Origin: Rhodococcus tibetensis
GTDB lineage: Bacteria > Actinomycetota > Actinomycetes > Mycobacteriales > Mycobacteriaceae
Reading direction: 5' to 3'
NCBI RefSeq assembly: GCF_024438035.1
Contig: NZ_JANFQF010000017.1
Span: forward strand, 1 to 64,000
Length of the DNA: 64,000 bases
This document shows positions 8,577 through 22,669 of the stretch, in pieces. The notes below the pieces were generated by a model. It did not search any database. It was not told where the DNA came from and saw nothing but the letters and a program-made list of their open reading frames with translations. Position numbers and translations under genes: made by a program. Each line of letters begins with the position of its first letter. Position 1 is the stretch's first letter.

Positions 8577-10748
8577 CTATCGTCGCGACGAGTCGACGGG
8601 AACCGACTGCGATGCAGCGGATTTCGCCCTTCCGGCCGAGCCGAGCGCTGCGCGACGCCGGGTGAGGAATGCGGGAGCCCACCAGTTCGCCTCACCCATC
8701 AGTGCGACGAGGGCCGGGACGAGCATCATCCGAATCACGGTGGCGTCGATGATCAAGGCCACGATCATGCCGAGGCCGATGAACCGCATCATCGTCAGGT
8801 CCGAGAGAGTGAAGGCTCCCGTGACGACGATCAGAAGCGCCGCCGCGGCTGTGACGATGCGCCCGGTGTGCGCGGTGCCGATCCGGACGGCGTCTTCCGT
8901 TGACGCCCCCTGCTCGTGTGCCTCGACCATCCGCGACATCAGGAAGATTTCGTAGTCGGTGGAGAGTCCGAACACCACGGCGATGATGAGGACGACCATC
9001 GTCGCGGGCAGTGGTCCCGGCGTCACGCCGAGTAGTTCCGCGCCGTGACCATCCTCGAAGATCCACGTGAGCACCCCGAACGAGGCGGCGAGGCTCAGGG
9101 CAGCCATCGCGATCGCCTTCAGGGGGAGGACGACGGAGCCGAAGGCCGGGACCATCAACGCGAAGGTGACGGCCACCATGATTCCGATCATCCACGGCAG
9201 TTTGGCGCCCATCGAGTTCAAGCCGTCGGCGGTGAGAGCGTTGAGGCCGCCGATGTGCTTCTCGGTGCCCGGCGGGGCGGGTAGATCGCGAAGAGTGGCT
9301 GCTGTCGTCATCGCGCCCTCCGTCCGATCGGCGTGGTCGAAGATTGCGCGGATCGCGGTGAAGTTTTCCGTGGTGCCGACCGGAACCACGCGCCGGACAC
9401 CGTCCACGGCTGCGGTCGCCTGATAGAACTCTGCCGTCGCAGACGCAGGCGGCGCCTTGCCGTCGGTGCCGAACAGGACGAGAGTCGCTCCGTTGTTGGC
9501 GAGCGGGAAGTCGGTGGCCAGATCGTCGACGGCGAGGCGGGCGGGGTGTCCCGCAGGCAGGCCGGTGTGATCCAGGTCGCCCAGCGAGGCGCCTACGAGC
9601 GGGGCGGAGAGGACGATCAGCCCGGCGACAATTCCGGTGGCGACGGCGACGGGCCGCTGCATCACCCGGGTGGCGACGCCACCCCAGAATCGGTGCGCCC
9701 GGTCCTCGCTGCGTTCGACTACTCCCCGGCGCCAGGTGAGGGAGTTGATCCGGGGCCCGAGCACGGTGAGGGCGGCCGGCAGCGCCGACAGTGAGAGGAC
9801 GGCAGCGATGCCGATAGCTGCCATGCCGCCGTAGGCGAACGACCGGACCAGCGCCTGCGGGAAGACGAGCATGCCCACGAAACCGCACACGAGCAGAAGT
9901 GCGGAGAACCCCACGGTTCGTCCCGCCGTGGCCAGGGTGCGCCGAACGGCGTCCGCGGTCTCGGCGCCCGACCGCAGTTCCTCACGGAAGCGGGTGACGA
10001 CGAACAGTCCGTAGTCGACGGACATGCCCAGCCCCACCAGGCTGGCGATATTGATCGAGAACGCGCTGACCTCGGTGAAATAGGAGATTCCCCGCAGCGC
10101 ACCGAGTGCGCCCAGGATGGCGAGGCCGCCGATGCACAGCGGGACCGCGGCCCCCGCCAGACCACCGAAAATGACGAGAAGCAGAACCAGGAGGATCGGG
10201 AAGGAAATGGTTTCGGCCGTGATCAGGTCGCTTTCGGACTCCTCGTTGTACGCATTCGCGATCACGCTGAACCCGCTGAACTCGGTGTGGACGCCGTCGA
10301 TGGCGAGAAGAGGTGCGACATCGTGGAACGCCGCGATCCTGGTGTTCTCGCTGCCGTGCAGGGATACGACGACGAGTCCCTCGGTGCCGTCGGTGGAGCG
10401 CAGGAACTCCTTGGCCTGCGCGGGCGCCGTCCAGTACGAGAGCGGTGTATTGGCGAGCACATCCGGATCGATCTGCGCGAGCCGTGCGGACACCTCCTGC
10501 CCCAGATCGTCGATCGACTCTCCGGGACGTGCCGTGTAGGTCACCGCGAGGTCGGGAGTCTGGCGGCCGAACTCCTTCTCGATCAGGCTCTCGACACCTG
10601 CGGACTCGCTTCCGGGGTCGGTGTAGCCACCCAGGCTGAGCCGCTCGAACACACCCGAGCCCCATGCGCCGCTCGCCAGCACGAGGAGAACCACCGCCAT
10701 CAGGACCAGCTTGGGGCGGGCAACGACGAGAGAACTCCAGCGCGTCAC
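8577..10748 (-). CDS. MmpL/RND-family transporter
   Basis: The start chosen is GTG 10748, because AAGGAG stands directly upstream. The open frame extends 56 codons further but that part lacks hydrophobic or conserved character. The 723-residue protein has one N-terminal membrane helix, an extracytoplasmic domain, then a helical bundle, and this pattern repeats, giving the 12-helix layout of MMPL (PF03176) proteins. MmpL proteins are proton-driven exporters of lipids, siderophores or drugs in mycolata. Conserved motifs include GLGMSVDYGLFVVTRFREEL and GLSTDYEIFLMSRMVEAHEQG, which carry the proton-relay Asp-Tyr pairs. It converges with the mce operon and diverges from rpoB. The substrate is unknown. 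Confidence 0.88.
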   Translation of the reverse strand: MTRWSSLVVARPKLVLMAVVLLVLASGAWGSGVFERLSLGGYTDPGSESAGVESLIEKEFGRQTPDLAVTYTARPGESIDDLGQEVSARLAQIDPDVLANTPLSYWTAPAQAKEFLRSTDGTEGLVVVSLHGSENTRIAAFHDVAPLLAIDGVHTEFSGFSVIANAYNEESESDLITAETISFPILLVLLLVIFGGLAGAAVPLCIGGLAILGALGALRGISYFTEVSAFSINIASLVGLGMSVDYGLFVVTRFREELRSGAETADAVRRTLATAGRTVGFSALLLVCGFVGMLVFPQALVRSFAYGGMAAIGIAAVLSLSALPAALTVLGPRINSLTWRRGVVERSEDRAHRFWGGVATRVMQRPVAVATGIVAGLIVLSAPLVGASLGDLDHTGLPAGHPARLAVDDLATDFPLANNGATLVLFGTDGKAPPASATAEFYQATAAVDGVRRVVPVGTTENFTAIRAIFDHADRTEGAMTTAATLRDLPAPPGTEKHIGGLNALTADGLNSMGAKLPWMIGIMVAVTFALMVPAFGSVVLPLKAIAMAALSLAASFGVLTWIFEDGHGAELLGVTPGPLPATMVVLIIAVVFGLSTDYEIFLMSRMVEAHEQGASTEDAVRIGTAHTGRIVTAAAALLIVVTGAFTLSDLTMMRFIGLGMIVALIIDATVIRMMLVPALVALMGEANWWAPAFLTRRRAALGSAGRAKSAASQSVPVDSSRR

Positions 10749-11197
10749 GGCTCTCCTTCCCCCAAGGTCCTCGGCGATCGCGTGGGCATATTGTTCACCG
10801 CTCCCGGGCTGCAGGGAAGGGACAGCGAAAAGGTGCGATGGGCTGTTCCCGACGACGCGATGACGGCGCGATGACGACGCGACACGCACACTGACTCTTG
10901 ACGCCAGGGTCATCACGCGTCACTCTGATGCGTGAACATGCGCTCGCGGCGCATGGCCGAGCGCCCGGCTGGGTGCTCCTTCGGCTGCCCGACTCGACAT
11001 CTACTGAGTTTGGGTGTACTTTTGGACGTTGCGCTGGCTGCCTCCTGTCCACCTCTCGTCTCAACTGCTGTGAAGTGTTCTGCTTCTCGCCACTGTGACG
11101 GGTTTCGTTCGGGTTGTAACCAGCGAAATTCAAAGCAGATACAGCGGCGGTCGCAACAGCACAGAGCGGCCCGCGTGAGGTGCTGGAAGGACGCATC
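10749..11197. other. Intergenic region between mmpL-like gene and rpoB
   Basis: No gene is supported in these 449 bases. It must hold the divergent promoters of the mmpL-like gene and of rpoB. Around 10850-10885 there is a short tandem GCGATGACG-like repeat, and TTGACG occurs near 10899 as a possible -35 element without a convincing -10 partner. The leader next to rpoB is long, as is usual for rpoB in this group. I could not place the transcription start. Confidence 0.5.
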
Positions 11198-14100
11198 TTG
11201 GCAGTCTCTAGCCAGACCAAGGCAGTTTCCGGAATCCCCGGAGCCCCGAAGAGGGTTTCGTTCGCGAAAATTCGCGAACCCCTCGAAGTTCCCGGGCTTC
11301 TTGATGTACAAACCGATTCGTTCGAGTGGTTGATCGGTGCGCAGAGCTGGCGCGAGCGCGCCGCCGCTCGTGGCGACAGCGCAATCTCCGGAGGTCTCGA
11401 GGACATTCTCGCGGAGCTTTCTCCGATCGAGGACTTCTCGGGCTCGATGTCTCTGTCCTTCTCGGACCCGCGCTTCGACGAGGTCAAGGCCTCGACGGAC
11501 GAGTGCAAAGACAAAGACATGACCTACGCGGCTCCATTGTTCGTCACCGCGGAGTTCATCAACAACAACACCGGTGAGATCAAGAGCCAGACGGTCTTCA
11601 TGGGTGACTTCCCGATGATGACCGACAAGGGCACGTTCATCATCAACGGCACCGAGCGCGTCGTCGTCTCGCAGTTGGTGCGTTCGCCTGGCGTGTACTT
11701 CGACCATTCGGTCGACAAGGGCACCGAGAAGGACCTGCACAGCGTCAAGGTCATCCCTGGCCGCGGTGCATGGCTCGAATTCGATGTCGATAAGCGCGAC
11801 ACCGTCGGTGTTCGCATCGACCGCAAGCGTCGTCAGCCCGTCACCGTGCTGCTGAAGGCCCTCGGCTGGACCACCGAGCAGATCACCGAGCGTTTCGGCT
11901 TCTCGGAAATCCTCATGGCCACGCTGGAGAAGGACAACACCGCCGGCACCGACGAGGCGCTTCTCGACATCTACCGCAAGCTGCGCCCGGGCGAGCCGCC
12001 CACCAAGGAGAGCGCCCAGACGCTCCTGGAGAACCTGTTCTTCAAGGACAAGCGCTACGACCTGGCACGCGTGGGTCGTTACAAGATCAACAAGAAGCTG
12101 GGCCTGAACACCGGGCAGCCGATCATCGCGTCGACCCTCACCGAGGAAGACATCGTCGCCACCATCGAATACCTGGTGCGCCTGCACGCCGGTGACACCG
12201 AGATGACCGCCCCCGGCGGCGTCACGGTCCCCGTCGAGGTCGACGACATCGACCACTTCGGTAACCGTCGCCTGCGCACGGTCGGTGAGCTCATCCAGAA
12301 CCAGATCCGCGTGGGCCTGTCCCGCATGGAGCGCGTGGTTCGTGAGCGCATGACCACCCAGGACGTCGAGGCCATCACGCCGCAGACGCTGATCAACATC
12401 CGGCCCGTCGTCGCTGCGATCAAGGAGTTCTTCGGAACCTCCCAGCTGTCGCAGTTCATGGACCAGAACAACCCGCTGTCGGGGCTGACGCACAAGCGTC
12501 GTCTGTCCGCCCTCGGCCCGGGTGGTCTGTCCCGTGAGCGCGCGGGCCTCGAGGTGCGCGACGTCCACCCGTCGCACTACGGCCGCATGTGCCCGATCGA
12601 GACCCCTGAGGGTCCGAACATCGGTCTGATCGGTTCGCTGTCGGTGTACGCCCGGGTCAACCCGTTCGGCTTCATCGAGACGCCGTACCGCAAGGTTGTC
12701 GACGGCCAGGTCACCGACCAGGTCGACTACCTGACCGCAGACGAAGAGGACCGCCACGTCGTCGCCCAGGCCAACTCGGCCATCGACGCCAACGGTCACT
12801 TCACCGACGACCGCATTCTGGTCCGTCGTAAGGGCGGCGAGGTCGAGTTCGTGTCGTCCGCCGACATCGACTACATGGACGTCTCGCCGCGACAGATGGT
12901 GTCCGTCGCTACCGCGATGATCCCGTTCCTCGAGCACGACGACGCCAACCGTGCCCTCATGGGCGCGAACATGCAGCGTCAGGCGGTGCCGCTCGTCCGC
13001 AGTGAGGCTCCGCTGGTCGGCACCGGCATGGAGCTGCGTGCTGCTGTCGACGCCGGCGACGTCATCATCACCGAGAAGACCGGTGTCGTGGAAGAGGTTT
13101 CCGCGGACTACGTCACGGTGATGGCCGACGACGGAACCCGTAAGACCTACCGGATGCGCAAGTTCGCGCGTTCGAACCAGGGCACCTGCGCCAACCAGCG
13201 TCCGATCGTGGACGAGGGACAGCGTGTCGAGACCGGACAGGTCCTCGCCGACGGCCCCTGCACCGAAAACGGTGAGATGGCCCTCGGAAAGAACCTGCTC
13301 GTGGCGATCATGCCGTGGGAAGGCCACAACTACGAGGACGCGATCATCCTGTCGCAGCGCCTCGTGGAAGAGGACGTTCTCACCTCGATCCACATCGAGG
13401 AGCACGAGATCGATGCCCGCGACACCAAGCTCGGTGCCGAGGAGATCACCCGTGACATCCCGAACGTCTCCGACGAGGTCCTCGCCGACCTCGACGAGCG
13501 CGGCATCATCCGTATCGGTGCCGAGGTTCGCGACGGTGACGTGCTGGTCGGAAAGGTCACGCCCAAGGGCGAGACCGAGCTGACCCCCGAGGAGCGCCTG
13601 CTGCGCGCCATCTTCGGTGAGAAGGCTCGTGAGGTCCGCGACACGTCGCTCAAGGTTCCGCACGGTGAGACCGGCAAGGTCATCGGCATCCGCGTGTTCT
13701 CGCGCGACGACGACGACGATCTGCCCCCCGGTGTCAACGAGCTGGTCCGTGTCTACGTGGCACAGAAGCGCAAGATCCAGGACGGCGACAAGCTCGCCGG
13801 CCGCCACGGCAACAAGGGCGTCATCGGCAAGATCCTCCCCCAGGAGGACATGCCGTTCCTGCCCGACGGCACCCCGGTGGACATCATTCTGAACACCCAC
13901 GGTGTTCCGCGTCGTATGAACATCGGCCAGATCTTGGAGACCCACCTCGGGTGGATCGGCAAGACGGGCTGGAACGTGCAGATCGCCGGCGACGGCTCGC
14001 GTCCCGATTGGGCCGAGCAGTTGCCGGAGGAGATGCTGTCCGCGCCCGCCGACTCCAACATCGCCACCCCCGTGTTCGACGGTGCCAAGGAAGACGAGCT

Positions 14101-14686
14101 CACCGGTCTCCTCGGTTCGACACTGCCGAACCGTGACGGCGAAGTGATGGTCGCGTCCGACGGAAAGGCCACCTTGTTCGACGGCCGTTCCGGCGAGCCG
14201 TTCCCGTACCCGGTGTCGGTCGGCTACATGTACATCATCAAGCTGCACCACCTGGTCGACGACAAGATCCACGCTCGCTCGACCGGTCCGTACTCGATGA
14301 TCACCCAGCAGCCGCTCGGCGGTAAGGCCCAGTTCGGTGGCCAGCGCTTCGGAGAGATGGAGTGCTGGGCGATGCAGGCCTACGGTGCGGCATACACGCT
14401 GCAGGAGCTGCTCACCATCAAGTCGGACGACGTGGTGGGTCGAGTCAAGGTGTACGAGGCGATCGTCAAGGGCGAGAACATCCCCGAGCCGGGTATCCCC
14501 GAGTCGTTCAAGGTGCTCCTGAAGGAGCTCCAGTCGCTCTGCCTCAACGTGGAGGTGCTGTCCTCGGACGGTGCGGCCATCGCGATGGCGGACGGCGACG
14601 ACGAGGACCTGGAGCGGGCCGCAGCGAACCTGGGCATCAACTTGTCCCGGAACGAAGCGGCGACGGTCGACGACCTCGCGAACTAG
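11198..14686 (+). CDS. rpoB: DNA-directed RNA polymerase subunit beta
   Basis: The catalytic beta subunit of RNA polymerase, about 1162 residues, is close to full length along all conserved regions. TTG 11198 is preferred because GGAAGGA lies six bases upstream. GTG 11180 in the same frame gives the N-terminus MLEGRILAV, also seen in annotated mycobacterial homologues. The rifamycin pocket ([20 protein letters not shown], with the key Ser at 12506-12508) carries the susceptible residues Asp, His and Ser at the three main resistance positions. The C-terminal region and the acidic tail with GDDEDLE are present. It is followed by rpoC after 119 bases, forming the standard operon. Confidence 0.98.
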   Translation: MAVSSQTKAVSGIPGAPKRVSFAKIREPLEVPGLLDVQTDSFEWLIGAQSWRERAAARGDSAISGGLEDILAELSPIEDFSGSMSLSFSDPRFDEVKASTDECKDKDMTYAAPLFVTAEFINNNTGEIKSQTVFMGDFPMMTDKGTFIINGTERVVVSQLVRSPGVYFDHSVDKGTEKDLHSVKVIPGRGAWLEFDVDKRDTVGVRIDRKRRQPVTVLLKALGWTTEQITERFGFSEILMATLEKDNTAGTDEALLDIYRKLRPGEPPTKESAQTLLENLFFKDKRYDLARVGRYKINKKLGLNTGQPIIASTLTEEDIVATIEYLVRLHAGDTEMTAPGGVTVPVEVDDIDHFGNRRLRTVGELIQNQIRVGLSRMERVVRERMTTQDVEAITPQTLINIRPVVAAIKEFFGTSQLSQFMDQNNPLSGLTHKRRLSALGPGGLSRERAGLEVRDVHPSHYGRMCPIETPEGPNIGLIGSLSVYARVNPFGFIETPYRKVVDGQVTDQVDYLTADEEDRHVVAQANSAIDANGHFTDDRILVRRKGGEVEFVSSADIDYMDVSPRQMVSVATAMIPFLEHDDANRALMGANMQRQAVPLVRSEAPLVGTGMELRAAVDAGDVIITEKTGVVEEVSADYVTVMADDGTRKTYRMRKFARSNQGTCANQRPIVDEGQRVETGQVLADGPCTENGEMALGKNLLVAIMPWEGHNYEDAIILSQRLVEEDVLTSIHIEEHEIDARDTKLGAEEITRDIPNVSDEVLADLDERGIIRIGAEVRDGDVLVGKVTPKGETELTPEERLLRAIFGEKAREVRDTSLKVPHGETGKVIGIRVFSRDDDDDLPPGVNELVRVYVAQKRKIQDGDKLAGRHGNKGVIGKILPQEDMPFLPDGTPVDIILNTHGVPRRMNIGQILETHLGWIGKTGWNVQIAGDGSRPDWAEQLPEEMLSAPADSNIATPVFDGAKEDELTGLLGSTLPNRDGEVMVASDGKATLFDGRSGEPFPYPVSVGYMYIIKLHHLVDDKIHARSTGPYSMITQQPLGGKAQFGGQRFGEMECWAMQAYGAAYTLQELLTIKSDDVVGRVKVYEAIVKGENIPEPGIPESFKVLLKELQSLCLNVEVLSSDGAAIAMADGDDEDLERAAANLGINLSRNEAATVDDLAN

Positions 14687-14695
14687 GGTTCCGGT

Positions 14696-14726
14696 CCCCG
14701 GGTCCCTGAGGAATCAGGGCCCGGGG
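14696..14726 (+). other. rpoB-rpoC intercistronic RNA hairpin
   Basis: CCCCGGG plus CCCTGA (14696-14709, with a one-base bulge) pairs with TCAGGG plus CCCGGGG (14714-14726) around a GGAA tetraloop. There is no T-run after it, so it is unlikely to be a full intrinsic terminator. It may act as a processing site or a partial attenuator that sets rpoC dosage. Confidence 0.55.
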
Positions 14727-14805
14727 GCGTAGTTCACATTTGAATTGGCAGTCAGGTATCGGCGGCCACCGCTGATCCACAATCCCTCTGGGGAAAGGAA
14801 GTTAC

Positions 14806-18762
<3,957 letters not shown>

Positions 18763-18824
18763 GGGCGCAGCCCCTGTGAGTGGTTGACGAGTCCCAGGAC
18801 TCGTCGGCGACTCATCCCAGAGTT

Positions 18825-18862
18825 GGCCCCACCCCTCTCTCTTCGGGGGTGGGGCCTTTTCT
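18825..18862 (+). terminator. Intrinsic terminator after rpoC
   Basis: GGCCCCACCCC pairs with GGGGTGGGGCC around a short loop and is followed directly by TTTT and a T-rich stretch. It is the strongest intrinsic terminator in the window and ends the rpoBC transcript. Confidence 0.85.
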
Positions 18863-19034
18863 GTCTCTTGTCGGCGGAAGTCGGTGCCAGTCGACCATTC
18901 CCGGCCGGCCGGCCGGCTAGCGTGGCGCCGGCACGGGTCCGGGGTCCTGGTGGCTGCTCGGGTTCTGGAGTGCCCACCTGCTGATCGTGGTGCTGGGCAT
19001 TGTTGCCGTCGTGGGCCGAACGGTGTTCCGAGTT

Positions 19035-19547
19035 CTACCGCGGAACGTGAAACCTGGTCAGTGACGCCGCGCTCGAGGTCAGTTCGGCCCAGCTACACGG
19101 CACGGTGAGTACGGCGAGCGCGGACGTCGGAAACTTCTCGCGCATCGACGCAGCGTCCCCGGTATCGGGATTGCCCGCCAGATCGAGTGCGGTCGAGGGC
19201 ATTCCGGGGTCGTGTCCGACGACGAGCAAAGTGCGCACCGATGCGTCGGTCTGTGCGATCTCGGCCAGCACCTGTGCCGGGTACGCGCCGTAGAGCGCCT
19301 CGGTGAAGGTTGTCGGCGCCGCGACCCCGGTTTCGTCGAGGGTGTCGCGGGTGCGCACGGCTGTCGAGCACAACACCGCATCGACGGGTGGTTGCGTCGC
19401 CCGCAGCCAGTCGCCGGCCATCGCGGCCTGGCGTCGGCCCCGTGGGGCGAGGGGTCGGTCGTGATCGGCGACTCCCTCGGGGTATGCCGACTTCCCGTGC
19501 CGCATGAGGATGAGCGTGCGGCTGCGCGGCGTGTTGTGCGAGGCCAT
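19035..19547 (-). CDS. SixA-like histidine phosphatase
   Basis: This 170-residue protein has the histidine-phosphatase signature LMRHGKSAYP near its N-terminus, where the His of RHG is the phospho-acceptor. The second catalytic His is in VVGHDPGMP. The short length and motif spacing match SixA-type phosphohistidine phosphatases rather than longer phosphoglycerate mutases. It probably dephosphorylates a small phosphate ester or a phosphohistidine protein in the cytosol. The gene is convergent with rpoC and stands alone. Confidence 0.88.
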   Translation of the reverse strand: MASHNTPRSRTLILMRHGKSAYPEGVADHDRPLAPRGRRQAAMAGDWLRATQPPVDAVLCSTAVRTRDTLDETGVAAPTTFTEALYGAYPAQVLAEIAQTDASVRTLLVVGHDPGMPSTALDLAGNPDTGDAASMREKFPTSALAVLTVPCSWAELTSSAASLTRFHVPR

Positions 19548-19717
19548 GGCTAGACGCTAGAGCATGCCGGGGAGATGTCGAGACGGCCACGGCACCGGCG
19601 ATCCGCGGCCAGCCCGATGGCCCCGACGACACAGTTCCCCGGTCTCTCGGATTGCGGTTGATCACCGCGGACCGACCCGGCGTCGGTGGCATCACTCGAC
19701 CGGCGGGAAGCCGCGCA

Positions 19718-20737
19718 CTAGCCCTGCCCGACCGTGCTCCGTTCACTGTCGAGCTGGGCCATCTGAGCGGGCGCGTAGCGGTCTCCCGCGACCGCGGAAT
19801 CGGGAACCGCCGCAGCGAGGCTCGCCAGCTCCGCGGCGCTCAAATGCACGTCGAGGGCGCCGAGCGTTTCGGTGAGGCGGACGACCTTGCGCGCGCCGAC
19901 GACCGGCACGATGTCTTCGCCCTGCGCGAGAACCCAGGCGATCGCGAGCTGTGCGACAGTCACCCCGTGTTGCGCGGCGATCTCGGCCAGGGTCTCGACG
20001 AGGCGCAGATTCTGCCGGAGGTTCTCGCCCTGGAAGCGGGGACTGTGCGCGCGGAAGTCATCGAGTGCGAGCGTGGCACCGGCACGCAGCGAGTCGCTGA
20101 GCAGACCGCGGGAGAGCACCCCGTACGCGGTGATGCCGATACCGAGGTCGCGGCACAGGGGAAGGATCTCGTTCTCGATGCCGCGGGAGATCAGCGAATA
20201 CTCGATCTGCAGGTCGGCGATGGGGTGCTCCGCGGCCGCGCGGCGGATCGTCTCGGGGCCCACCTCCGACAGGCCGATGTGCCGAACGTAGCCGGCCTCG
20301 ACCAGTTCGCCGATCGCGCCGACGGTGTCCTCGATCGGCACGCTGGGATCGAGGCGGGCGGGACGTAGATGTCGATGTGATCGACGCCGAGCCGCTGCAG
20401 CGAGTACGCAAGGAAGTTGCGGATCGAGTCGGGCCGGGTGTCGACCCCGCCCCAAGTGCCTCCCGGTCCGCGCAGCCCACCGAATTTCACACTCAACGTC
20501 ACGCCCTCGCGCCTGCGGCCGGTAAGCGCCTTGCCGATCAGGGTCTCGTTGTGCCCGGACCCGTAGAAGTCGCCGGGTGTCGATGAGGTCGATTCCTGAG
20601 TCGAGAGCAGCGTGGATCGTTGCGGTCGATTCCGCGTCATCCGACTGGCCGTACGTCCCGGACATGCCCATGGCGCCGAGTCCGATCCGGCTGACGGTGG
20701 GGCCCGTGGTGCCGAGTGAGGTTCTGGTAGTCATCAT
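19718..20737 (-). pseudogene. Aldo/keto reductase interrupted by two compensating frameshifts
   Basis: The first about 50 and last about 215 residues, in one frame, match an NADPH-dependent aldo/keto reductase (N-terminal GLGAMGMSGTYG, later GITAYGVLSRGLL and QLAIAWVLAQG). The central segment reads correctly only in the next frame. That segment carries the expected GDFYGSGHNETLIGKAL, including the catalytic Tyr. An extra C near 20578 starts the shift and a missing C near 20360 restores the frame, so about 70 residues including the active-site Tyr are scrambled. This is either a real double mutation or two homopolymer sequencing errors. A good SD (AAGGAG) precedes ATG 20734/20737. Confidence 0.75.
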
Positions 20738-20869
20738 GTGCTCCTTGTGGTCGGTCTTGTTGTGGAACTGCCACCAGCTTGATCGGGGTGCGGCATGACA
20801 ACCAGAGACCCTTCATCGGGGGACCGGAGATCCCTGGCAGTGCACCTACGCGTGGGGCACAGTTTGTCC

Positions 20870-21702
20870 ATGGACCGCACCGAATTGGCCGACTTCCTCC
20901 GCCGTCGCAGGGAGCAGTTGGTTCCCGCGGATGTGGGCTTGCCGCCGGGTGTTCGGCGCCGGACACCGGGGCTACGGCGCGACGAGGTCGCATTGCTCGC
21001 CGGTCCACCGACTACTACACCCGGCTCGAACAGGCGCGCGGACCGCACCCGTCGACTCAGGTACTGGCCCCCCTCGCGCGGGCGCTGCGGCTGACCGATG
21101 ACCAGCGTGACCACCTCTACCTGTTGTCGGGGCACGTGCCACCGATGCGTGCGGCAGGGGACAAGCACGTCGGGCCGGGCCTGCCGCATTTGCTGGACAA
21201 GCTCGACGACACTCCGGCCTGCGTCATCTCCGACCTCGGTGAGGTGCTGATGCAGAACCGCATGCACGTCGCGCTGTTCGGTGATGCGTCCGCGTTTTCC
21301 GGTCTCGACCGCTACCTACCGTGGCGGTTCTTCGCGCACCCGGAGGAACGCTTGATGTTTCCTGAGGAGGAACGCGATCGGCTCGCCGCCAACCAGATCG
21401 CCGATCTGCGGGCCACGGCGGCCCGCCGGGCGGGGGACGCCGACGTGACGGAGTTGGTGAACCGATTGCACGAGTGCAGTCCAGAGTTCGCGGCGCTGTG
21501 GGACCGCCACGACGTGGCGGTCCGGCGCTCCGACACGAAGAGCGTGCTCCACGTGGGGGTCGGACGGGTCGATCTCGTGTGTGAGACGCTGCTGACCCTG
21601 AGCGCCTATCAGAATCTGCTGGTGTACCTGCCGCAGCCGGGCTCCGACGCCCGGGCGAAGCTCGACTTGTTGCGGGTGATCGGCACTCAGCAGATGGTCT
21701 GA
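20870..21702 (+). pseudogene. MmyB-like helix-turn-helix regulator, frameshifted
   Basis: ATG 20870 opens a typical Xre-type N-terminus (ELADFLRRRREQLVPADVGL) that runs into VALLAG and then changes frame near 21002. The continuation (DYYTRLEQARGPHPSTQVL and a full MmyB ligand-binding domain to 21702) is one frame away. Comparison with the family pattern LLAGVS(T)DYYTRLEQ suggests that about four bases are missing inside the HTH. The gene is divergent from the aldo/keto reductase, a common regulator-target pair, and both are broken. The C-terminal part could still be translated from an internal start but would lack the DNA-binding helix. Confidence 0.75.
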
Positions 21703-22482
21703 TCAGACGGAGAGGGGTCCTACCTTGGCCACTGCCCGCAGGGTGTCGTCGACGAGAAACCACACCGTCAACGACGTGTCGTCGCGGCGGGCGCGGAGAA
21801 GGATCTTGTCTGTCGACACGATGGGTGCCAGGTATTCGAGCACGGCGCGGTGTGGGTTGTCGACGAGGCGGCCGCCACCCGGATGCTCGTGATCGGCCAG
21901 CAACTCTTCGACGGCCTGCCAGTAGACGGCATTGTTGACGTGGTCGAACGGGTCGATGTCGGTGCGGCGCAGAGTGAATGCCGTCTCCTCGACGCCCTCC
22001 TCGTCGGCGGACGGAGCGTTCTCGACCAGCCAACGCTTCCACTTCAACCGTGTTTCGTTCGCGGACTCACCCAGAGCGTCGATGAACCCGTCCTCGATAC
22101 GCGTCGGCATCCCGGTTTCGGCGCTGATGTGAATCCAGAATCCTTCGGTCTCGATCAGGGCGCCTTTTTCACCTTCGATCTGTACGCGCATGTTCGTCCA
22201 GCGGGTCGACAACCCTGAGCACCAGCGGCGAAGGTGCACGCGTTCGGGCCACACCGCCGGACGCACGATGTCGATGACTGTGCGGCGGACGATCCACAAG
22301 GGGTGACTGTCGGCAGCGTCGACGGCCTCGAGGTTGTCCAGTCCGGCGTCCTGCAAGTAGCGGGCGATCCCGTCGAGCCGCAGTCGCTTCGCGGCGTCTA
22401 TGTCCCCGGTGCGTACGGGCCAGGAGGTCTCGAAAACGCGACCGCGATCGGGGAGCACGGCCAGTGGCTGATCGAGTGACAA
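21703..22482 (-). CDS. Acyl-ACP thioesterase (double hotdog)
   Basis: About 259 residues. TTG 22482 is preferred because GAAGGA lies seven bases upstream. ATG 22524 in frame has no SD. The protein matches the FatA/FatB-like acyl-ACP thioesterase family. The first hotdog contains FETSWPVRTGDIDAAKRLRLDGI, and the second begins near TAFTLRRTDIDPFDHVNNAVY, where Asp, His and Asn occupy typical active-site positions. It would release fatty acids from acyl-ACP in the cytosol. It is divergent from fprB, and the shared intergenic region holds several inverted repeats that could serve a TetR-type regulator. Confidence 0.85.
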   Translation of the reverse strand: MSLDQPLAVLPDRGRVFETSWPVRTGDIDAAKRLRLDGIARYLQDAGLDNLEAVDAADSHPLWIVRRTVIDIVRPAVWPERVHLRRWCSGLSTRWTNMRVQIEGEKGALIETEGFWIHISAETGMPTRIEDGFIDALGESANETRLKWKRWLVENAPSADEEGVEETAFTLRRTDIDPFDHVNNAVYWQAVEELLADHEHPGGGRLVDNPHRAVLEYLAPIVSTDKILLRARRDDTSLTVWFLVDDTLRAVAKVGPLSV

Positions 22483-22561
22483 GGGGCGTTCCTTCGCTCG
22501 TGGACAGTCTCCTGATTCTCGCATTTGCCGGCGAGGGTTGTTCGGGGACGCGTTTCTCAGT

Positions 22562-22628
22562 ACAGTTTCTATAACTGTTACTTCGTGTAACACAAACGAG
22601 CCTTGCATGACAAACGAGTATGCAAGGC
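22562..22628. promoter_or_regulatory. Cluster of inverted repeats in the thioesterase-fprB divergent promoter region
   Basis: Three perfect inverted repeats are packed here: ACAGTT-N5-AACTGT (22562-22578), TGTTAC-N5-GTAACA (22576-22592) and GCCTTGCAT-N11-ATGCAAGGC (22600-22628). ACAAACGAG is also repeated directly at 22592-22600 and 22610-22618. The first two have the size of TetR-family operators. The third could be an operator or a 5' leader hairpin of fprB. Function is inferred only from symmetry and position. Confidence 0.5.
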
Positions 22629-22669
22629 ATCCGAGCTCGATGGTCCGAACAGGTGTGAGGAAACCGCAA

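Noticed and set aside
10913-14272. 1119-codon open frame antisense to rpoB
   Set aside because: It mirrors rpoB in a GC-rich genome, with no start signal or recognisable product. rpoB coding is certain.
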